A stretch of 64,000 bases of DNA from assembly GCF_023544865.1 (NCBI RefSeq), contig NZ_JAMJFX010000001.1, forward strand, positions 372,001-436,000, given 5' to 3'. Position numbers and translations under genes: made by a program. The notes beneath the pieces are model-generated. The model was given only the letters and a program-made list of their open reading frames with translations, was not told where the DNA came from and made no database searches. Shown here piece by piece: positions 44,323-54,548 of this stretch; position 1 is the first letter of the stretch, and each line of letters opens with the position of its first letter. This DNA is from Phaeovulum molybdatiresistens. Its GTDB lineage: Bacteria > Pseudomonadota > Alphaproteobacteria > Rhodobacterales > Rhodobacteraceae.

Positions 44323-45339
44323 ATGACCCAAAAGACCGAATTGCCAGAGAAGACCGATGTGCCCGAGACGACCAATGCAGCCCGGGCAGATCAGCCCGGC
44401 ACCTGCGGGACGGTTGCGGATGCGCCGCCCGACAACTGGGTCGACCGTTGGGCGCCTGCGGCCACGCGCCCCTATCTGCGGCTGTCGCGCGCCGACCGGC
44501 CCATCGGCACCTGGCTGTTGCTGCTGCCGTGCTGGTGGGGGCTGGCGCTGGCCGCCGCCGCCGATGCCCCACGCTGGGGCGATCTGTGGATCGCCATTGG
44601 CTGCACCATCGGCGCGGTGCTGATGCGCGGTGCGGGCTGCACCTGGAACGACATCACCGACCGCGATTTCGATGGACGAGTGGCGCGCACCCGATCGCGC
44701 CCGATCCCGTCGGGGCAGGTCACGGTGCGCGGCGCGCTGATCTGGATGGCGGCGCAGGTGGCGGTTTCGGCGCTGATCCTGTTGACCTTCCCCCCCGCGG
44801 CGATCGTGCTGGGGCTGGTCGCGCTGATCCCCGTGGCGATCTATCCCTTTGCCAAGCGGTTCACCTGGTGGCCGCAGGTCTTTCTGGGCATCGCCTTCAA
44901 CTGGGGCGCGCTGCTGGCCTGGGCCGCGCATACGGGCAGCCTGTCGGTGGCGCCGGTGCTGCTGTATCTGTCGGGGCTGGTCTGGACGCTGTTCTACGAC
45001 ACGATCTATGCCCACCAGGACAAGGAAGATGACGCGCTGATCGGCATCCGGTCCACCGCGCGGCTGTTCGCCGATCAGACGGGGCGCTGGCTGAACGGGT
45101 TTCTGATCGGATCGGTCGCGTTGATGACGGGGGCGGTGCTGGCGGCGCTTTTGCCCCAGACCCCGCCGCACAGCCTGGTTCTGGCGCTGATCGCGCCCTG
45201 GGCCTTTGGCTGGCACATGATCTGGCAGCTGCGCCAGCTGGACATCGACGACCCCGGCGCCTGCCTGCGCCTGTTCCGCAGCAATCGCGACACCGGGCTG
45301 ATCGTTGCGCTGTTTCTTGCCGCAGCGGCGCTGGTTTGA
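44323..45339 (+). CDS. ubiA: 4-hydroxybenzoate octaprenyltransferase
   Basis: A 338-residue membrane prenyltransferase attaching the polyprenyl tail to 4-hydroxybenzoate in ubiquinone synthesis. The first Asp-rich motif NDITDRDFDGRVARTRSRP and the second DTIYAHQDKEDD are intact, and eight or nine membrane helices follow a 55-residue soluble leader. The leader is longer than usual; starts inside it cannot be excluded. It diverges from rsmE with 12 bases between starts. The polyprenyl synthase that makes its substrate is also in this window. Confidence 0.93.
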   Translation: MTQKTELPEKTDVPETTNAARADQPGTCGTVADAPPDNWVDRWAPAATRPYLRLSRADRPIGTWLLLLPCWWGLALAAAADAPRWGDLWIAIGCTIGAVLMRGAGCTWNDITDRDFDGRVARTRSRPIPSGQVTVRGALIWMAAQVAVSALILLTFPPAAIVLGLVALIPVAIYPFAKRFTWWPQVFLGIAFNWGALLAWAAHTGSLSVAPVLLYLSGLVWTLFYDTIYAHQDKEDDALIGIRSTARLFADQTGRWLNGFLIGSVALMTGAVLAALLPQTPPHSLVLALIAPWAFGWHMIWQLRQLDIDDPGACLRLFRSNRDTGLIVALFLAAAALV

Positions 45340-45401
45340 TTGATCCCCGCCCCCCCTGCCCTTAAGGAGAGTGCGAGGCAACAACCAAAGGCTCTGCCGA
45401 T

Positions 45402-47528
45402 ATGCGCTTGCGCTCTACACTGATGACGGGCACCGCCTTCGTTTCGGCGCTGATCCTGTCGGCCTTCATCGCCGGCGGATCGGCCACGATCATCGAAAAG
45501 CGGTCCCGGTCTGATGTGCGGGTCGCGCTGGAAACCGCCGGCCACAGCTGGGCCCGGATCGAGGCGGACGGGCTGCAGGTGATCGTGATGGGCACCGCGC
45601 CATCCGAAGCGGCCCGGTTCCGGGCGATTTCCCTGGCCGGAACCGTGGTCGAGGCGACGCGCGTGGTCGATGCCACCGATGTCGCCCAGGCCCAGGACAT
45701 CGCCCCCCCGGCCTTCAGCCTGGAAATCCTGCGCAATGACGATGGCATCTCGCTGATCGGGCTGGTCCCGGCGGGAACCGACCGCGCGGCGCTGGTGCGC
45801 GACCTGACCGACCTTGCCGCGGATGGCAAGGTCACCGACATGCTGGAAACCGCCGATTACCCCGTCCCCGACGGCTGGCAACAGGCCTATGACTTTGGCC
45901 TGACCACGCTGCGCAGCCTGCCGCGGTCCAAGATCTCGATCGCGGCGGGTGAGGTCGCGGTGACCGCAATCACCGATTCCGCCACCGAAAAGGCGCGCAT
46001 CGAAACCAGCCTGGCGCGGCGCAACACCGGCGGACTGAAGCTGACGCGCGACATTTCCGCGCCGCGCCCGGTGATCACGCCCTTCACGCTGCGCTTCCTG
46101 ATCGATGCCGAAGGCGCGCGCTTTGATGCCTGTTCGGCCGATACCGACCGCGCGCGCACCCGCATCCTGGCCGCGGCACGCGCCGCCGGGGCCACGGGCG
46201 ATCTGGGCTGCACGGTGGGCATGGGCGTGCCCTCGCCCGATTGGGCCGAGGCGGTCGCCATGGCGCTGGCGGCGATGAAGGAACTGGGTGAAGGATCAGT
46301 CACCTTTTCGGATGCCGATATCGCGCTGATCGCCGGCGACAACGTCAGCCAGGCGGTGTTCGACAAGGTGGTTGGGGAACTGGAATCGAACCTGCCCGAG
46401 GTCTTTTCGCTGAAGGCCGAACTGACGCGCAAACCCGAAGCGGGCAGCGCGGCGCCGGAATTTTCCGCGACGCTGGCCAAATCCGGCCAGATCCAGCTGC
46501 GCGGGCGGCTGACCGATGAACGCCAGCGCGAGGCGGTCGAGAATTTTGCCCGCGCGCGCTTTGGCAATGCCCAGGTCTATGGCGCCACGCGTCTGGATGA
46601 CACCCTGCCGCTGGGCTGGCCGATGCGCGTTCTGGCCGCGCTGGAAGCGCTGGATGAACTGGCCGAGGGCGCGGTGGTGGTCAGCCCCGACATGATCCGC
46701 CTGTCCGGGGTGACGGGAAACCCGCAAGCCTCGGACGCGGTGGCGCGCATCCTTGCCGCCCGGCTGGGCGAAGGGGTGCGGATGGATCTGTCGATCCGCT
46801 ATGACAAACGGCTGGACCCGGTGCTGGGCCTGCCCACCGGCCCGGAATGCGTGGCGCAGCTGAACGCGGTGCTGCGCGACGACAAGCTGAGTTTCGAACC
46901 CGGCTCGGCGGTGATCGCGGCGGATGAGGGGGCGGCGCTGGACCAACTGGCGCAAATCATGAAGACCTGCGCCGATTTCCGCATGGAACTGGCCGGTCAC
47001 ACCGACAGCCAGGGGTCCGAGGAATTCAACGAACGGCTGTCGCAGGAACGCGCCGATGCGGTGCGCGCGGCGCTGATGGAACGCCGGGTTCTGGTCGGCA
47101 ACCTGACCGCGAAAGGCTATGGCGAATCGCAGCCGATCGCCGACAACGGCACCGAGGCGGGGCGCGAGGCGAACCGGCGGATCGAATTCGTCCTGCTGGA
47201 TGAAACACCCGTCGAGGGCAGCCCCACCGCCACCGTGCTGGATGCCGCGGGTGGGGCGCCAGCGCCCGACAGCGCCGCGCCCGAACTGGCCGACACGCCA
47301 CCGCAAGCGGCCGAGACCGAGGATGCCGGGGCACAGGACGAAACGCAGGACCAGCCGGGCGCAACGGATACGGCAGAGGCTGAGGCTGAGGCTGAGGAGC
47401 CTGACGCACAGACCGAGGAACCGGAAGGCGACCCGGACGGGATCGTGATCGAGGCGGTGCCGGCCACCGCGGACACGCCGCGCCCGCGCGCGCGCCCGGA
47501 AGGCCTGGGCGGAACGGAACGGAATTGA
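45402..47528 (+). CDS. BON/OmpA-domain envelope protein
   Basis: A 708-residue protein. A signal anchor lies at residues 8-28 (TGTAFVSALILSAFIAGG). Repeated alpha/beta segments follow (about 35-480) that look like BON domains, for instance VRVALETAGHSWARIEADGLQVIVMGTAPS. An OmpA-type peptidoglycan-binding domain (about 490-610) has LSFEPGSAVIAADEG, LAGHTDSQGSEEFNERLS and ANRRIEFVL. The acidic, Pro/Ala-rich tail (about 615-708) is probably disordered. It should tie the envelope to peptidoglycan. A small coiled-coil membrane protein is encoded 16 bases downstream. Confidence 0.85.
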   Translation: MRLRSTLMTGTAFVSALILSAFIAGGSATIIEKRSRSDVRVALETAGHSWARIEADGLQVIVMGTAPSEAARFRAISLAGTVVEATRVVDATDVAQAQDIAPPAFSLEILRNDDGISLIGLVPAGTDRAALVRDLTDLAADGKVTDMLETADYPVPDGWQQAYDFGLTTLRSLPRSKISIAAGEVAVTAITDSATEKARIETSLARRNTGGLKLTRDISAPRPVITPFTLRFLIDAEGARFDACSADTDRARTRILAAARAAGATGDLGCTVGMGVPSPDWAEAVAMALAAMKELGEGSVTFSDADIALIAGDNVSQAVFDKVVGELESNLPEVFSLKAELTRKPEAGSAAPEFSATLAKSGQIQLRGRLTDERQREAVENFARARFGNAQVYGATRLDDTLPLGWPMRVLAALEALDELAEGAVVVSPDMIRLSGVTGNPQASDAVARILAARLGEGVRMDLSIRYDKRLDPVLGLPTGPECVAQLNAVLRDDKLSFEPGSAVIAADEGAALDQLAQIMKTCADFRMELAGHTDSQGSEEFNERLSQERADAVRAALMERRVLVGNLTAKGYGESQPIADNGTEAGREANRRIEFVLLDETPVEGSPTATVLDAAGGAPAPDSAAPELADTPPQAAETEDAGAQDETQDQPGATDTAEAEAEAEEPDAQTEEPEGDPDGIVIEAVPATADTPRPRARPEGLGGTERN
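47376..47393 (+). repeat. Hexamer tandem repeat in the OmpA-protein tail
   Basis: Three perfect copies of GAGGCT in a row, extended by GAGGAG, encode alternating Ala and Glu. Length change would stay in frame, so this tail could vary between strains. Confidence 0.6.
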
Positions 47529-47544
47529 GGCGACAGGGACAGAC

Positions 47545-47874
47545 ATGAACAGAACCGAATTCGTTTTCGCCACGGCGATCATCCTGTTTCTGGCCTTCAG
47601 CCTGGGTTGGTTCGCCTCATGGCTGATCCACCGGCTGACGCGGGTGACGCGCGCGGACATGGGCGAGCTGGAGCAGATGGCCCAGGCCCTGCACGAAGCC
47701 GAGGAAACCCGCGACGAGGCGCTGCGGTTTCTGGAAACGCGCGAGGCCGAGTTGATGAACCAGATCTCGCAAACCGAGGCGGAACTGCGCGCGGCAATGG
47801 ACGGCCTGCGCGATGCCCGCCACGAGGCCGAGGAGCTGCGCGCCTATATCGAGCGGATGAACGCGAACCGGTAG
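47545..47874 (+). CDS. Small membrane-anchored coiled-coil protein
   Basis: A 109-residue protein with one N-terminal membrane helix (about 7-29, FVFATAIILFLAFSLGWFASWLI) and a long charged coiled coil (about 37-105, rich in Glu, Ala, Leu and Arg). No family is recognised. It is 16 bases after the OmpA-domain gene and probably works with it in the envelope (inference from position). Repeat copy F follows. Confidence 0.7.
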   Translation: MNRTEFVFATAIILFLAFSLGWFASWLIHRLTRVTRADMGELEQMAQALHEAEETRDEALRFLETREAELMNQISQTEAELRAAMDGLRDARHEAEELRAYIERMNANR

Positions 47875-47877
47875 AAA

Positions 47878-47947
47878 AGGGGGCTGTCTGCCCCCTCTTG
47901 GCCTGATGGCCAATTCACCCCCGAGGATATTTTGGCAAAGCCGAAGC
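47878..47947 (-). repeat. Composite intergenic repeat, copy F
   Basis: Read on the minus strand: TTCGGCTTTGC head, AAAATATCC, GGGGGTGAAT, a TTGGCC/GGCCAA stem, then a GGGGGCAG and GCCCCC hairpin. Same order as copy G. Unlike most copies it lies between two genes on the same strand and faces against them. Confidence 0.75.
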
Positions 47948-48031
47948 CAGACCCGGGGGATGGCAGCGAATTTCGCGGAAATCGGGTAGGCGCGCTTGTT
48001 ACGGCGGCCAGTTGCCCCTACATCGCAGGCC

Positions 48032-48841
48032 ATGCGTATTCCGGTTCGCCTGCCCTTCGTGAAAACCGTCCCGCAAGTTGCGGTGATCCGCCTGCAAGGG
48101 CCGATCGGGGCCGTGCGCCCCGGTGGCACAGGCCTGACAGATGCGGCCCTTGCGCCGCTGATTGAACGCGCGTTCCGGCGCGGAAAGCCGGTGGCGGTTG
48201 CGCTTGTGGTGAATTCGCCGGGCGGATCGCCGGTGCAATCGTCGTTGATCGCGGCGCGTATCCGGCGGCTGGCCGAGGAAAAAGGCATTCCCGTTCACGC
48301 CTTCGTCGAGGATGTGGCGGCCTCGGGCGGCTATTGGCTGGCCTGTTCGGCCGATGACATCTGGGCGGATGCGACCTCGGTGATCGGATCGATCGGCGTG
48401 ATCTCGGCCGGGTTCGGATTTGCCGGGCTGATCGACCGTTACGGTGTGGAACGGCGGGTGCATACGGCGGGCGGGGCGAAAAGCTTCCTTGACCCGTTTC
48501 GCCCCGAAAAGCCCGAGGATATCGAACGCCTGCGTGCCATACTGGAGCCGATGCATGACGCCTTCAAGGCGCATGTCACCGCGCGGCGCGGGGTACGCCT
48601 GAGCGCCGGGCGTGATCTGTTCACCGGCGACATCTGGGCCGGGCAGCAGGCGGTGGAACTGGGCCTGATCGACGGGATCGCCCACATTGTGCCCAAGCTG
48701 AAAGCGCTATACGGCGACAAGGTGCGGCTTGTGCCCTATGGGCTGCGCCGGCCCTGGTTCCGCCGGATCGGCATGGACGCCGCCGGTGCCGTGATCGCAG
48801 CGGCAGAGGAGCGCGCCCTATGGGCCCGCTATGGGCTGTAG
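48032..48841 (+). CDS. S49 family signal-peptide-peptidase-like protease (SppA type)
   Basis: A 269-residue serine protease of the short SppA class. The nucleophile is likely Ser98 in EDVAASGGYWLAC and the general base Lys150 in HTAGGAKSFLDPF. LVVNSPGGSPVQS and SVIGSIGVIS are conserved. No clear membrane helix is seen at the N-terminus, so it may associate peripherally. Such enzymes degrade leftover signal peptides or other membrane peptides. The ATG at 48032 is chosen over 47996 because the family N-terminus begins there. The next gene starts three bases after its stop. Confidence 0.85.
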   Translation: MRIPVRLPFVKTVPQVAVIRLQGPIGAVRPGGTGLTDAALAPLIERAFRRGKPVAVALVVNSPGGSPVQSSLIAARIRRLAEEKGIPVHAFVEDVAASGGYWLACSADDIWADATSVIGSIGVISAGFGFAGLIDRYGVERRVHTAGGAKSFLDPFRPEKPEDIERLRAILEPMHDAFKAHVTARRGVRLSAGRDLFTGDIWAGQQAVELGLIDGIAHIVPKLKALYGDKVRLVPYGLRRPWFRRIGMDAAGAVIAAAEERALWARYGL

Positions 48842-48844
48842 CCG

Positions 48845-49033
48845 ATGCTGATCAAGATGATGATCCTGTTTCTGCTGGCGATGGCCGTCTTGGCCATGAT
48901 CGGCAAGCTGCGCCTGCCCGGGCGCACGGGCAAGCGGCGCGGCAAGCTGACGGCGGTGCGCTGCAAGCGCTGTGGCCGGCCAAGGATCGGCAAGGGGCCC
49001 TGTCCTTGCGAAACAAAGACATCTGGGGGGTGA
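48845..49033 (+). CDS. 62-residue membrane zinc-ribbon peptide
   Basis: A short N-terminal membrane helix (about 4-19, KMMILFLLAMAVLAMI) is followed by a basic stretch and a four-cysteine knuckle CKRCGRPRIGKGPCPC (residues about 40-55), a likely zinc ribbon. Function unknown. It begins three bases after the S49 peptidase stop and ends four bases before the proposed antiporter start, so all three are one transcript. Confidence 0.65.
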   Translation: MLIKMMILFLLAMAVLAMIGKLRLPGRTGKRRGKLTAVRCKRCGRPRIGKGPCPCETKTSGG

Positions 49034-49037
49034 TCAA

Positions 49038-50006
49038 TTGATCTGGGATCTGGCGCATATCGGCGCGGGGCTTGTCTTGCTGATCCTGGCGGGGGATGTG
49101 CTGGTGCGCGGCGCGGTCGCGCTGGCGCTTCGGCTGGGGATACCTGCGCTGATCGTCGGGCTGACGATAGTGGCCTTCGGAACATCGGCGCCCGAAATGA
49201 TGGTGTCGGTGGCGGCGGTGCTTGGAAACGCGCCGGGCATCGCATTGGGCAATGTGGTCGGGTCCAACACCGCCAATATCCTGCTGGTGCTTGGGTTGCC
49301 CGCGCTGATCGCCAATATTCCCACCGATGAACATGACATGCGCAAAAGCTATCTGACGATGCTGGCGGGTAGTGTTCTGTTCATCCTTCTGGCCTTCATG
49401 GGGCCGTTCCGATGGCCCCATGCGCTGGTGCTTCTGATCGGGCTGGCGCTTGTGATGGGCGATCAGATCCGCGACGCGCTGGTGCATCGGGCCAGGCGCG
49501 CCGAGGTTGAAGCCGACGCCCCCGAGATTGCCACGGCCGATGCGGCGCTGTCCCCCCTGCGCATCGGCCTTTACATCCTGGCGGGCCTGATCGGTCTGCC
49601 GCTGGCCGCGGATCTGCTGGTCACCGGGGCCAGCAACATGGCCCGCGCCTTCGGAATTTCCGAAGCCGTGATCGGGCTGACGCTGGTGGCGGTGGGCACA
49701 TCGCTGCCCGAACTTGCGACCTCGGTCACAGCCGCGATCAAGGGGCGCGCCGATGTGGCGCTTGGCAATGTGGTGGGGTCGAACATCTTCAACCTGCTGG
49801 GCATCATCGGCGTGGCGGGGTTGGTCGGCACCCTGCCGGTGCCGCCGGAAATGCTGCGGCTGGACCTTTGGGTGATGCTGGGGGTTTCGGTGCTGATTGC
49901 GCCCTTCATCTTCTATCGCTGGCCCTTCCGCCGGTTGGTCGGCCTTGGGTTCCTGGGGATCTATGCGGGCTATGTGGTGATTCTGATGACGGGGGCCGCG
50001 GCATGA
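49038..50006 (+). CDS. Calcium/sodium antiporter (YrbG family)
   Basis: A 322-residue member of the CaCA superfamily with ten membrane helices in two halves. The paired alpha-repeats are GLTIVAFGTSAPEMMVSVAAVLGNAPGIALGNVVGSN near residues 42-78 and GLTLVAVGTSLPELATSVTAAIKGRADVALGNVVGSN near 213-249. It should exchange sodium for calcium at the inner membrane. The start is a TTG at 49038 with GGGGGGTGA before it; this is the only start giving a normal N-terminus. It overlaps the SDR gene by four bases. Confidence 0.9.
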   Translation: MIWDLAHIGAGLVLLILAGDVLVRGAVALALRLGIPALIVGLTIVAFGTSAPEMMVSVAAVLGNAPGIALGNVVGSNTANILLVLGLPALIANIPTDEHDMRKSYLTMLAGSVLFILLAFMGPFRWPHALVLLIGLALVMGDQIRDALVHRARRAEVEADAPEIATADAALSPLRIGLYILAGLIGLPLAADLLVTGASNMARAFGISEAVIGLTLVAVGTSLPELATSVTAAIKGRADVALGNVVGSNIFNLLGIIGVAGLVGTLPVPPEMLRLDLWVMLGVSVLIAPFIFYRWPFRRLVGLGFLGIYAGYVVILMTGAAA

Positions 50007-50782
50007 ACGGGCGGGCACTGGTGACCGGCGCAGGGCGTCGGCTGGGGCGGGAAATGGCGCTGTATCTGGCGCGGCGCGGCCATGACGTGGCGGTGCATTA
50101 CGCCACCTCGCAACCCGAGGCAGAGGCAGTCGCGCAGGAGATCCGGGCGATGGGGCGGCGGGCAGTCACCCTGCAGGCCGATCTTTTGGCAGAGGCCGAT
50201 ACCCAGGGCCTGGTCGCGCGCGCGGCCGAGGGCCTGGGCGGGCCGCTGGATGTGCTGGTCAACAACGCCTCGATTTTTGAATATGACAATATTCACACCG
50301 CCACGCGCGACAGCTGGGACCGGCATTTCGAATCCAACCTGCGCGCGCCTTTCGTTTTGACGCAGGCCTTTGCCGCGCAGGCCCCCAAGGCCGACCGAAG
50401 CCGGGGCGAACCCAGGGCGCGGGCGCTGGTGGTCAACATGCTTGACCAAAGAATGCGCAAGCTGACACCGGAATTCATGACCTATTCGCTAGCCAAGATG
50501 GGGCTGTGGGCGCTGACCCGGACCGCCGCACAGGCGCTTGCGCCGGACATCCGTGTCAACGCGATCGGCCCCGGCCCGACCCTTCAGGGCGCGCGCCAGA
50601 CAGAGGACCACTTTGCCCGCCAGCGCGCCGCGACGATCCTGGAACGCGGCGCCGATCCGGAAGATATCTGTGCTGCTTTGGGTTACTTTCTGGATGCTCT
50701 TTCGGTTACCGGACAGCTGATCTGTGTCGATGGCGGGCAGCATCTGGCGTGGAAAACGCCCGATGTGCTGGGCCCGGAATAG
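50003..50782 (+). CDS. Short-chain dehydrogenase, pteridine-reductase-like
   Basis: A 259-residue SDR. The nucleotide loop reads TGAGRRLGREMAL, with Arg residues as in NADPH-dependent pteridine reductases (FolM/PTR1), and the next motif is VLVNNASIFE. The catalytic Tyr/Lys pair is in YSLAKMGL. This pattern hints at dihydromonapterin or dihydrofolate reduction, but general SDR function is equally allowed. It overlaps the antiporter stop (ATGA). The gene ends before a 298-base gap. Confidence 0.78.
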   Translation: MNGRALVTGAGRRLGREMALYLARRGHDVAVHYATSQPEAEAVAQEIRAMGRRAVTLQADLLAEADTQGLVARAAEGLGGPLDVLVNNASIFEYDNIHTATRDSWDRHFESNLRAPFVLTQAFAAQAPKADRSRGEPRARALVVNMLDQRMRKLTPEFMTYSLAKMGLWALTRTAAQALAPDIRVNAIGPGPTLQGARQTEDHFARQRAATILERGADPEDICAALGYFLDALSVTGQLICVDGGQHLAWKTPDVLGPE

Positions 50783-51080
50783 GCCGCGCAGCGCCGGGGG
50801 GGCTGCAACTTGTCCACTTTGCCCGACGTCTTCACAAACCCGTTAAGAATCCTTTATTCTTTTCAGTAACTTGCCAGACGTTCAAATTATTTCATTTGAA
50901 AATCAAGGCGTTATATCTATGCCTAATTTTTAGGCAAACTGATGAACCCGCCCGAAAACAAGGGAGATTCCGCTGCCCGCGCGCTTTGCCAACAGAGTTA
51001 TCCACAGAAACCGTGGACAGCTTTACCCTTGATTTTGGCACCCGGACACGGCAACCGGGACAGAGAATCGAAAGATTAAC
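50783..51080. other. 298-base AT-rich intergenic region before uvrC
   Basis: No gene seen. After a GC-rich start the region becomes unusually AT-rich for this genome (about 50850-50940). It holds two perfect inverted repeats (TTCAAAT/ATTTGAA at 50881-50900 and GCCTAA/TTAGGC at 50921-50935) and a DnaA-box sequence. It probably contains the uvrC promoter. The second repeat may be a weak terminator for the SDR operon. Confidence 0.6.
50998..51006 (+). promoter_or_regulatory. DnaA-box consensus TTATCCACA
   Basis: An exact match to the strongest DnaA-box consensus, about 75 bases before uvrC. A weaker inverted copy (TCCAC pairing with GTGGA) follows within 20 bases. It may link uvrC to DnaA control or be a titration site. 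A single box does not define an origin. Confidence 0.5.
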
Positions 51081-52979
51081 ATGACCGAGGACACCGAAGC
51101 CCCCCTGCCGCCCGAAGGCGCCGCGACCGAGGCCGCGCTGACCGGCCACGCGCTGGTGCAAAGTTACCTGAAAACGCTGGACGGCTCGCCCGGCGTCTAT
51201 CGGATGCTGAACGCCCAGAATGAGGTGCTTTACGTCGGAAAGGCGCGCAACCTGCGCGCACGGGTGTCGAACTATGCCCGACCCTCGGGGCATTCCGGGC
51301 GCATCGCCCGGATGATCCGCGAAACCGCGCGGATGATGTTTCTGACCACCCGGACCGAAACCGAGGCGCTGCTGCTGGAGCAGAACCTGATCAAGCAGCT
51401 GAAGCCGCGCTACAACGTGCTGCTGCGCGACGACAAAAGCTTTCCGAATATTCTCGTTTCGAAAACCCACGCCTATCCGCAGATCAAGAAGCATCGCGGC
51501 GCCAAGACGGAAAAGGGCAGCTACTATGGCCCCTTTGCCAGCGCGGGCGCGGTGAACCGGACGCTGAACCAGTTGCAGCGCGTCTTCCTGCTGCGCAACT
51601 GTTCGGATGCGATGTTCGAAAGCCGCACCCGGCCCTGCCTGCTGTATCAGATCAAGCGCTGTGCGGGGCCTTGCGTGGGGCGGATTTCGGAAAGCGACTA
51701 TGCCGCGCTGGTGGCCGACGCCGAACGCTTCCTGCAGGGCAAGTCGACCGACATCCAGAAACACCTTGCCGCCGAAATGGCCGAGGCGTCCGAGGCGATG
51801 GAGTTTGAGCGCGCCGCCGCCCTGCGCGACCGCATCCGCGCGCTGACCAATGTGCAATCGGCCCAAGGCATCAACCCGCGCAGCGTGGCCGAGGCGGATG
51901 TGATCGCGCTGCACATGGAAGGCGGGCAGGCCTGCGTGCAGGTGTTTTTCATCCGTGCGCATCAAAGCTGGGGCAACCGCGACTATTACCCCCGCACCGG
52001 ATCGGGGGCCGAGGCGCCCGAGGTGCTGGAGGCGTTTCTGGCCCAGTTCTATGACGACAAGACCCCGCCCCGGCTGATCCTTCTGTCGCATCCGATCGGG
52101 GATGAGGATCTGATGGTCAACCTGCTGTCCGACCGCGCCGGCCGGCGGATCGAGATTGCCGTGCCGCAGCGGGGCGAAAAGGCGGAACTGGTGGAAAACG
52201 CCGCCCGCAACGCCCGCGAAAGCCTGGCCCGCAAGATGAGCGAAAGCGCGACCCAGGCACGCCTGCTGGAAGGCCTGGCCGAGGCCTTTGGCCTGGACGC
52301 CCCGCCCCTTCGGATCGAGGTTTACGACAACAGCCACATCCAGGGCACCAATGCCGTGGGCGGCATGATCGTGGCCGGGGCCGAGGGATTTTTGAAAAGC
52401 CAGTATCGCAAGTTCAACATCAAGGGCACTGACATCACCCCCGGCGATGACTTTGGCATGATGAAAGAGGTGCTGACCCGCCGCTTTGCTCGCCTGCTGA
52501 AGGAAGACCCCGACCGCGAAACCGAAAGCTGGCCCGACCTTCTGCTGATTGACGGCGGGGCCGGGCAAGTCTCGGCCGTGGCGGAAATCATGGAGGAGAT
52601 GGGCGTCGAGGACATCCCGATGGTCGGCGTGGCAAAGGGCGTGGACCGCGACCACGGCAAAGAGGAATTCCACCGGCCCGGCCAGCGCCCCTTTGCGCTG
52701 CGGATGAATGATCCGGTGCTGTATTTCATCCAGCGCTTGCGCGATGAGGCGCACCGCTGGGCGATCGGCGCGCATCGGGCGAAACGGGCCAAGGCCGTGG
52801 GGGCGACGCCGCTGGATGAAATTCCGGGGGTGGGGGCCACGCGCAAACGCGCGCTTCTGGCGCATTTCGGATCGGCCAAGGCGGTCAGCCGCGCCGGGCT
52901 GTCGGACCTGCAGGCCGTGCCCGGAATTTCCGCGGCGATGGCCCAGACGATCTACGATTTCTTCAACACCAAGGGCTGA
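51081..52979 (+). CDS. uvrC: Excinuclease ABC subunit C
   Basis: A 632-residue repair endonuclease that makes both cuts in nucleotide excision repair. The GIY-YIG domain ([21 protein letters not shown]) makes the 3' cut, the UvrB-binding helix pair lies near residues 215-260 ([18 protein letters not shown]), and the RNase-H-like domain ([21 protein letters not shown]) makes the 5' cut. Two helix-hairpin-helix motifs end the protein ([18 protein letters not shown]). The ATG at 51081 adds a 29-residue leader before the domain. Confidence 0.95.
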   Translation: MTEDTEAPLPPEGAATEAALTGHALVQSYLKTLDGSPGVYRMLNAQNEVLYVGKARNLRARVSNYARPSGHSGRIARMIRETARMMFLTTRTETEALLLEQNLIKQLKPRYNVLLRDDKSFPNILVSKTHAYPQIKKHRGAKTEKGSYYGPFASAGAVNRTLNQLQRVFLLRNCSDAMFESRTRPCLLYQIKRCAGPCVGRISESDYAALVADAERFLQGKSTDIQKHLAAEMAEASEAMEFERAAALRDRIRALTNVQSAQGINPRSVAEADVIALHMEGGQACVQVFFIRAHQSWGNRDYYPRTGSGAEAPEVLEAFLAQFYDDKTPPRLILLSHPIGDEDLMVNLLSDRAGRRIEIAVPQRGEKAELVENAARNARESLARKMSESATQARLLEGLAEAFGLDAPPLRIEVYDNSHIQGTNAVGGMIVAGAEGFLKSQYRKFNIKGTDITPGDDFGMMKEVLTRRFARLLKEDPDRETESWPDLLLIDGGAGQVSAVAEIMEEMGVEDIPMVGVAKGVDRDHGKEEFHRPGQRPFALRMNDPVLYFIQRLRDEAHRWAIGAHRAKRAKAVGATPLDEIPGVGATRKRALLAHFGSAKAVSRAGLSDLQAVPGISAAMAQTIYDFFNTKG

Positions 52980-52983
52980 AGAC

Positions 52984-53009
52984 GCCCCGGCCGGCGGACC
53001 GGCCGGGGC
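52984..53009. terminator. Strong hairpin between uvrC and gdhA
   Basis: GCCCCGGCCGG and CCGGCCGGGGC form an 11-bp perfect stem with a four-base loop, in the 36-base gap between two converging genes. There is no T-run on either strand, but the stem is very stable and symmetric, fitting a shared terminator. Confidence 0.65.
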
Positions 53010-53015
53010 ATTGGA

Positions 53016-54365
<1,350 letters not shown>

Positions 54366-54391
54366 TCAGGGCCCCCAATTCGGTGACGAAT

Positions 54392-54408
54392 TGCCCAAGG
54401 CTTGGGCA
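54392..54408. promoter_or_regulatory. 17-bp palindrome between gdhA and pgsA
   Basis: TGCCCAAG and CTTGGGCA are perfect arms around one central base. It lies in the divergent gap, 27-43 bases before the gdhA start, which is the usual place of a repressor or activator site. The factor is unknown. A similar TTGCCC-like core recurs further into the gap in the motif TTTCGGGCAAA. Confidence 0.5.
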
Positions 54409-54548
54409 TTGTGCCTGCGAAATGGCCGATTTTTCGGGCAAAGTGAAGTGTAAATCCGATTCCAGGCCCCAACTGCGGTCCCAGACCGCGGCACGGGGCC
54501 GCGATCCGCCCTCTTCCCTCGGCACGGATCAGAAGCTAGGGTGCCAAC

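Noticed and set aside
50880..50894. Possible LexA (SOS) box before uvrC
   Set aside because: The alphaproteobacterial box is GTTC, seven bases, GTTC. Here GTTC is followed after seven bases by TTCA, so the second half does not match.
50783..51080. Chromosome origin
   Set aside because: Only one perfect DnaA box was seen and the flanking genes are not those usually found at alphaproteobacterial origins; kept only as a regulatory observation.
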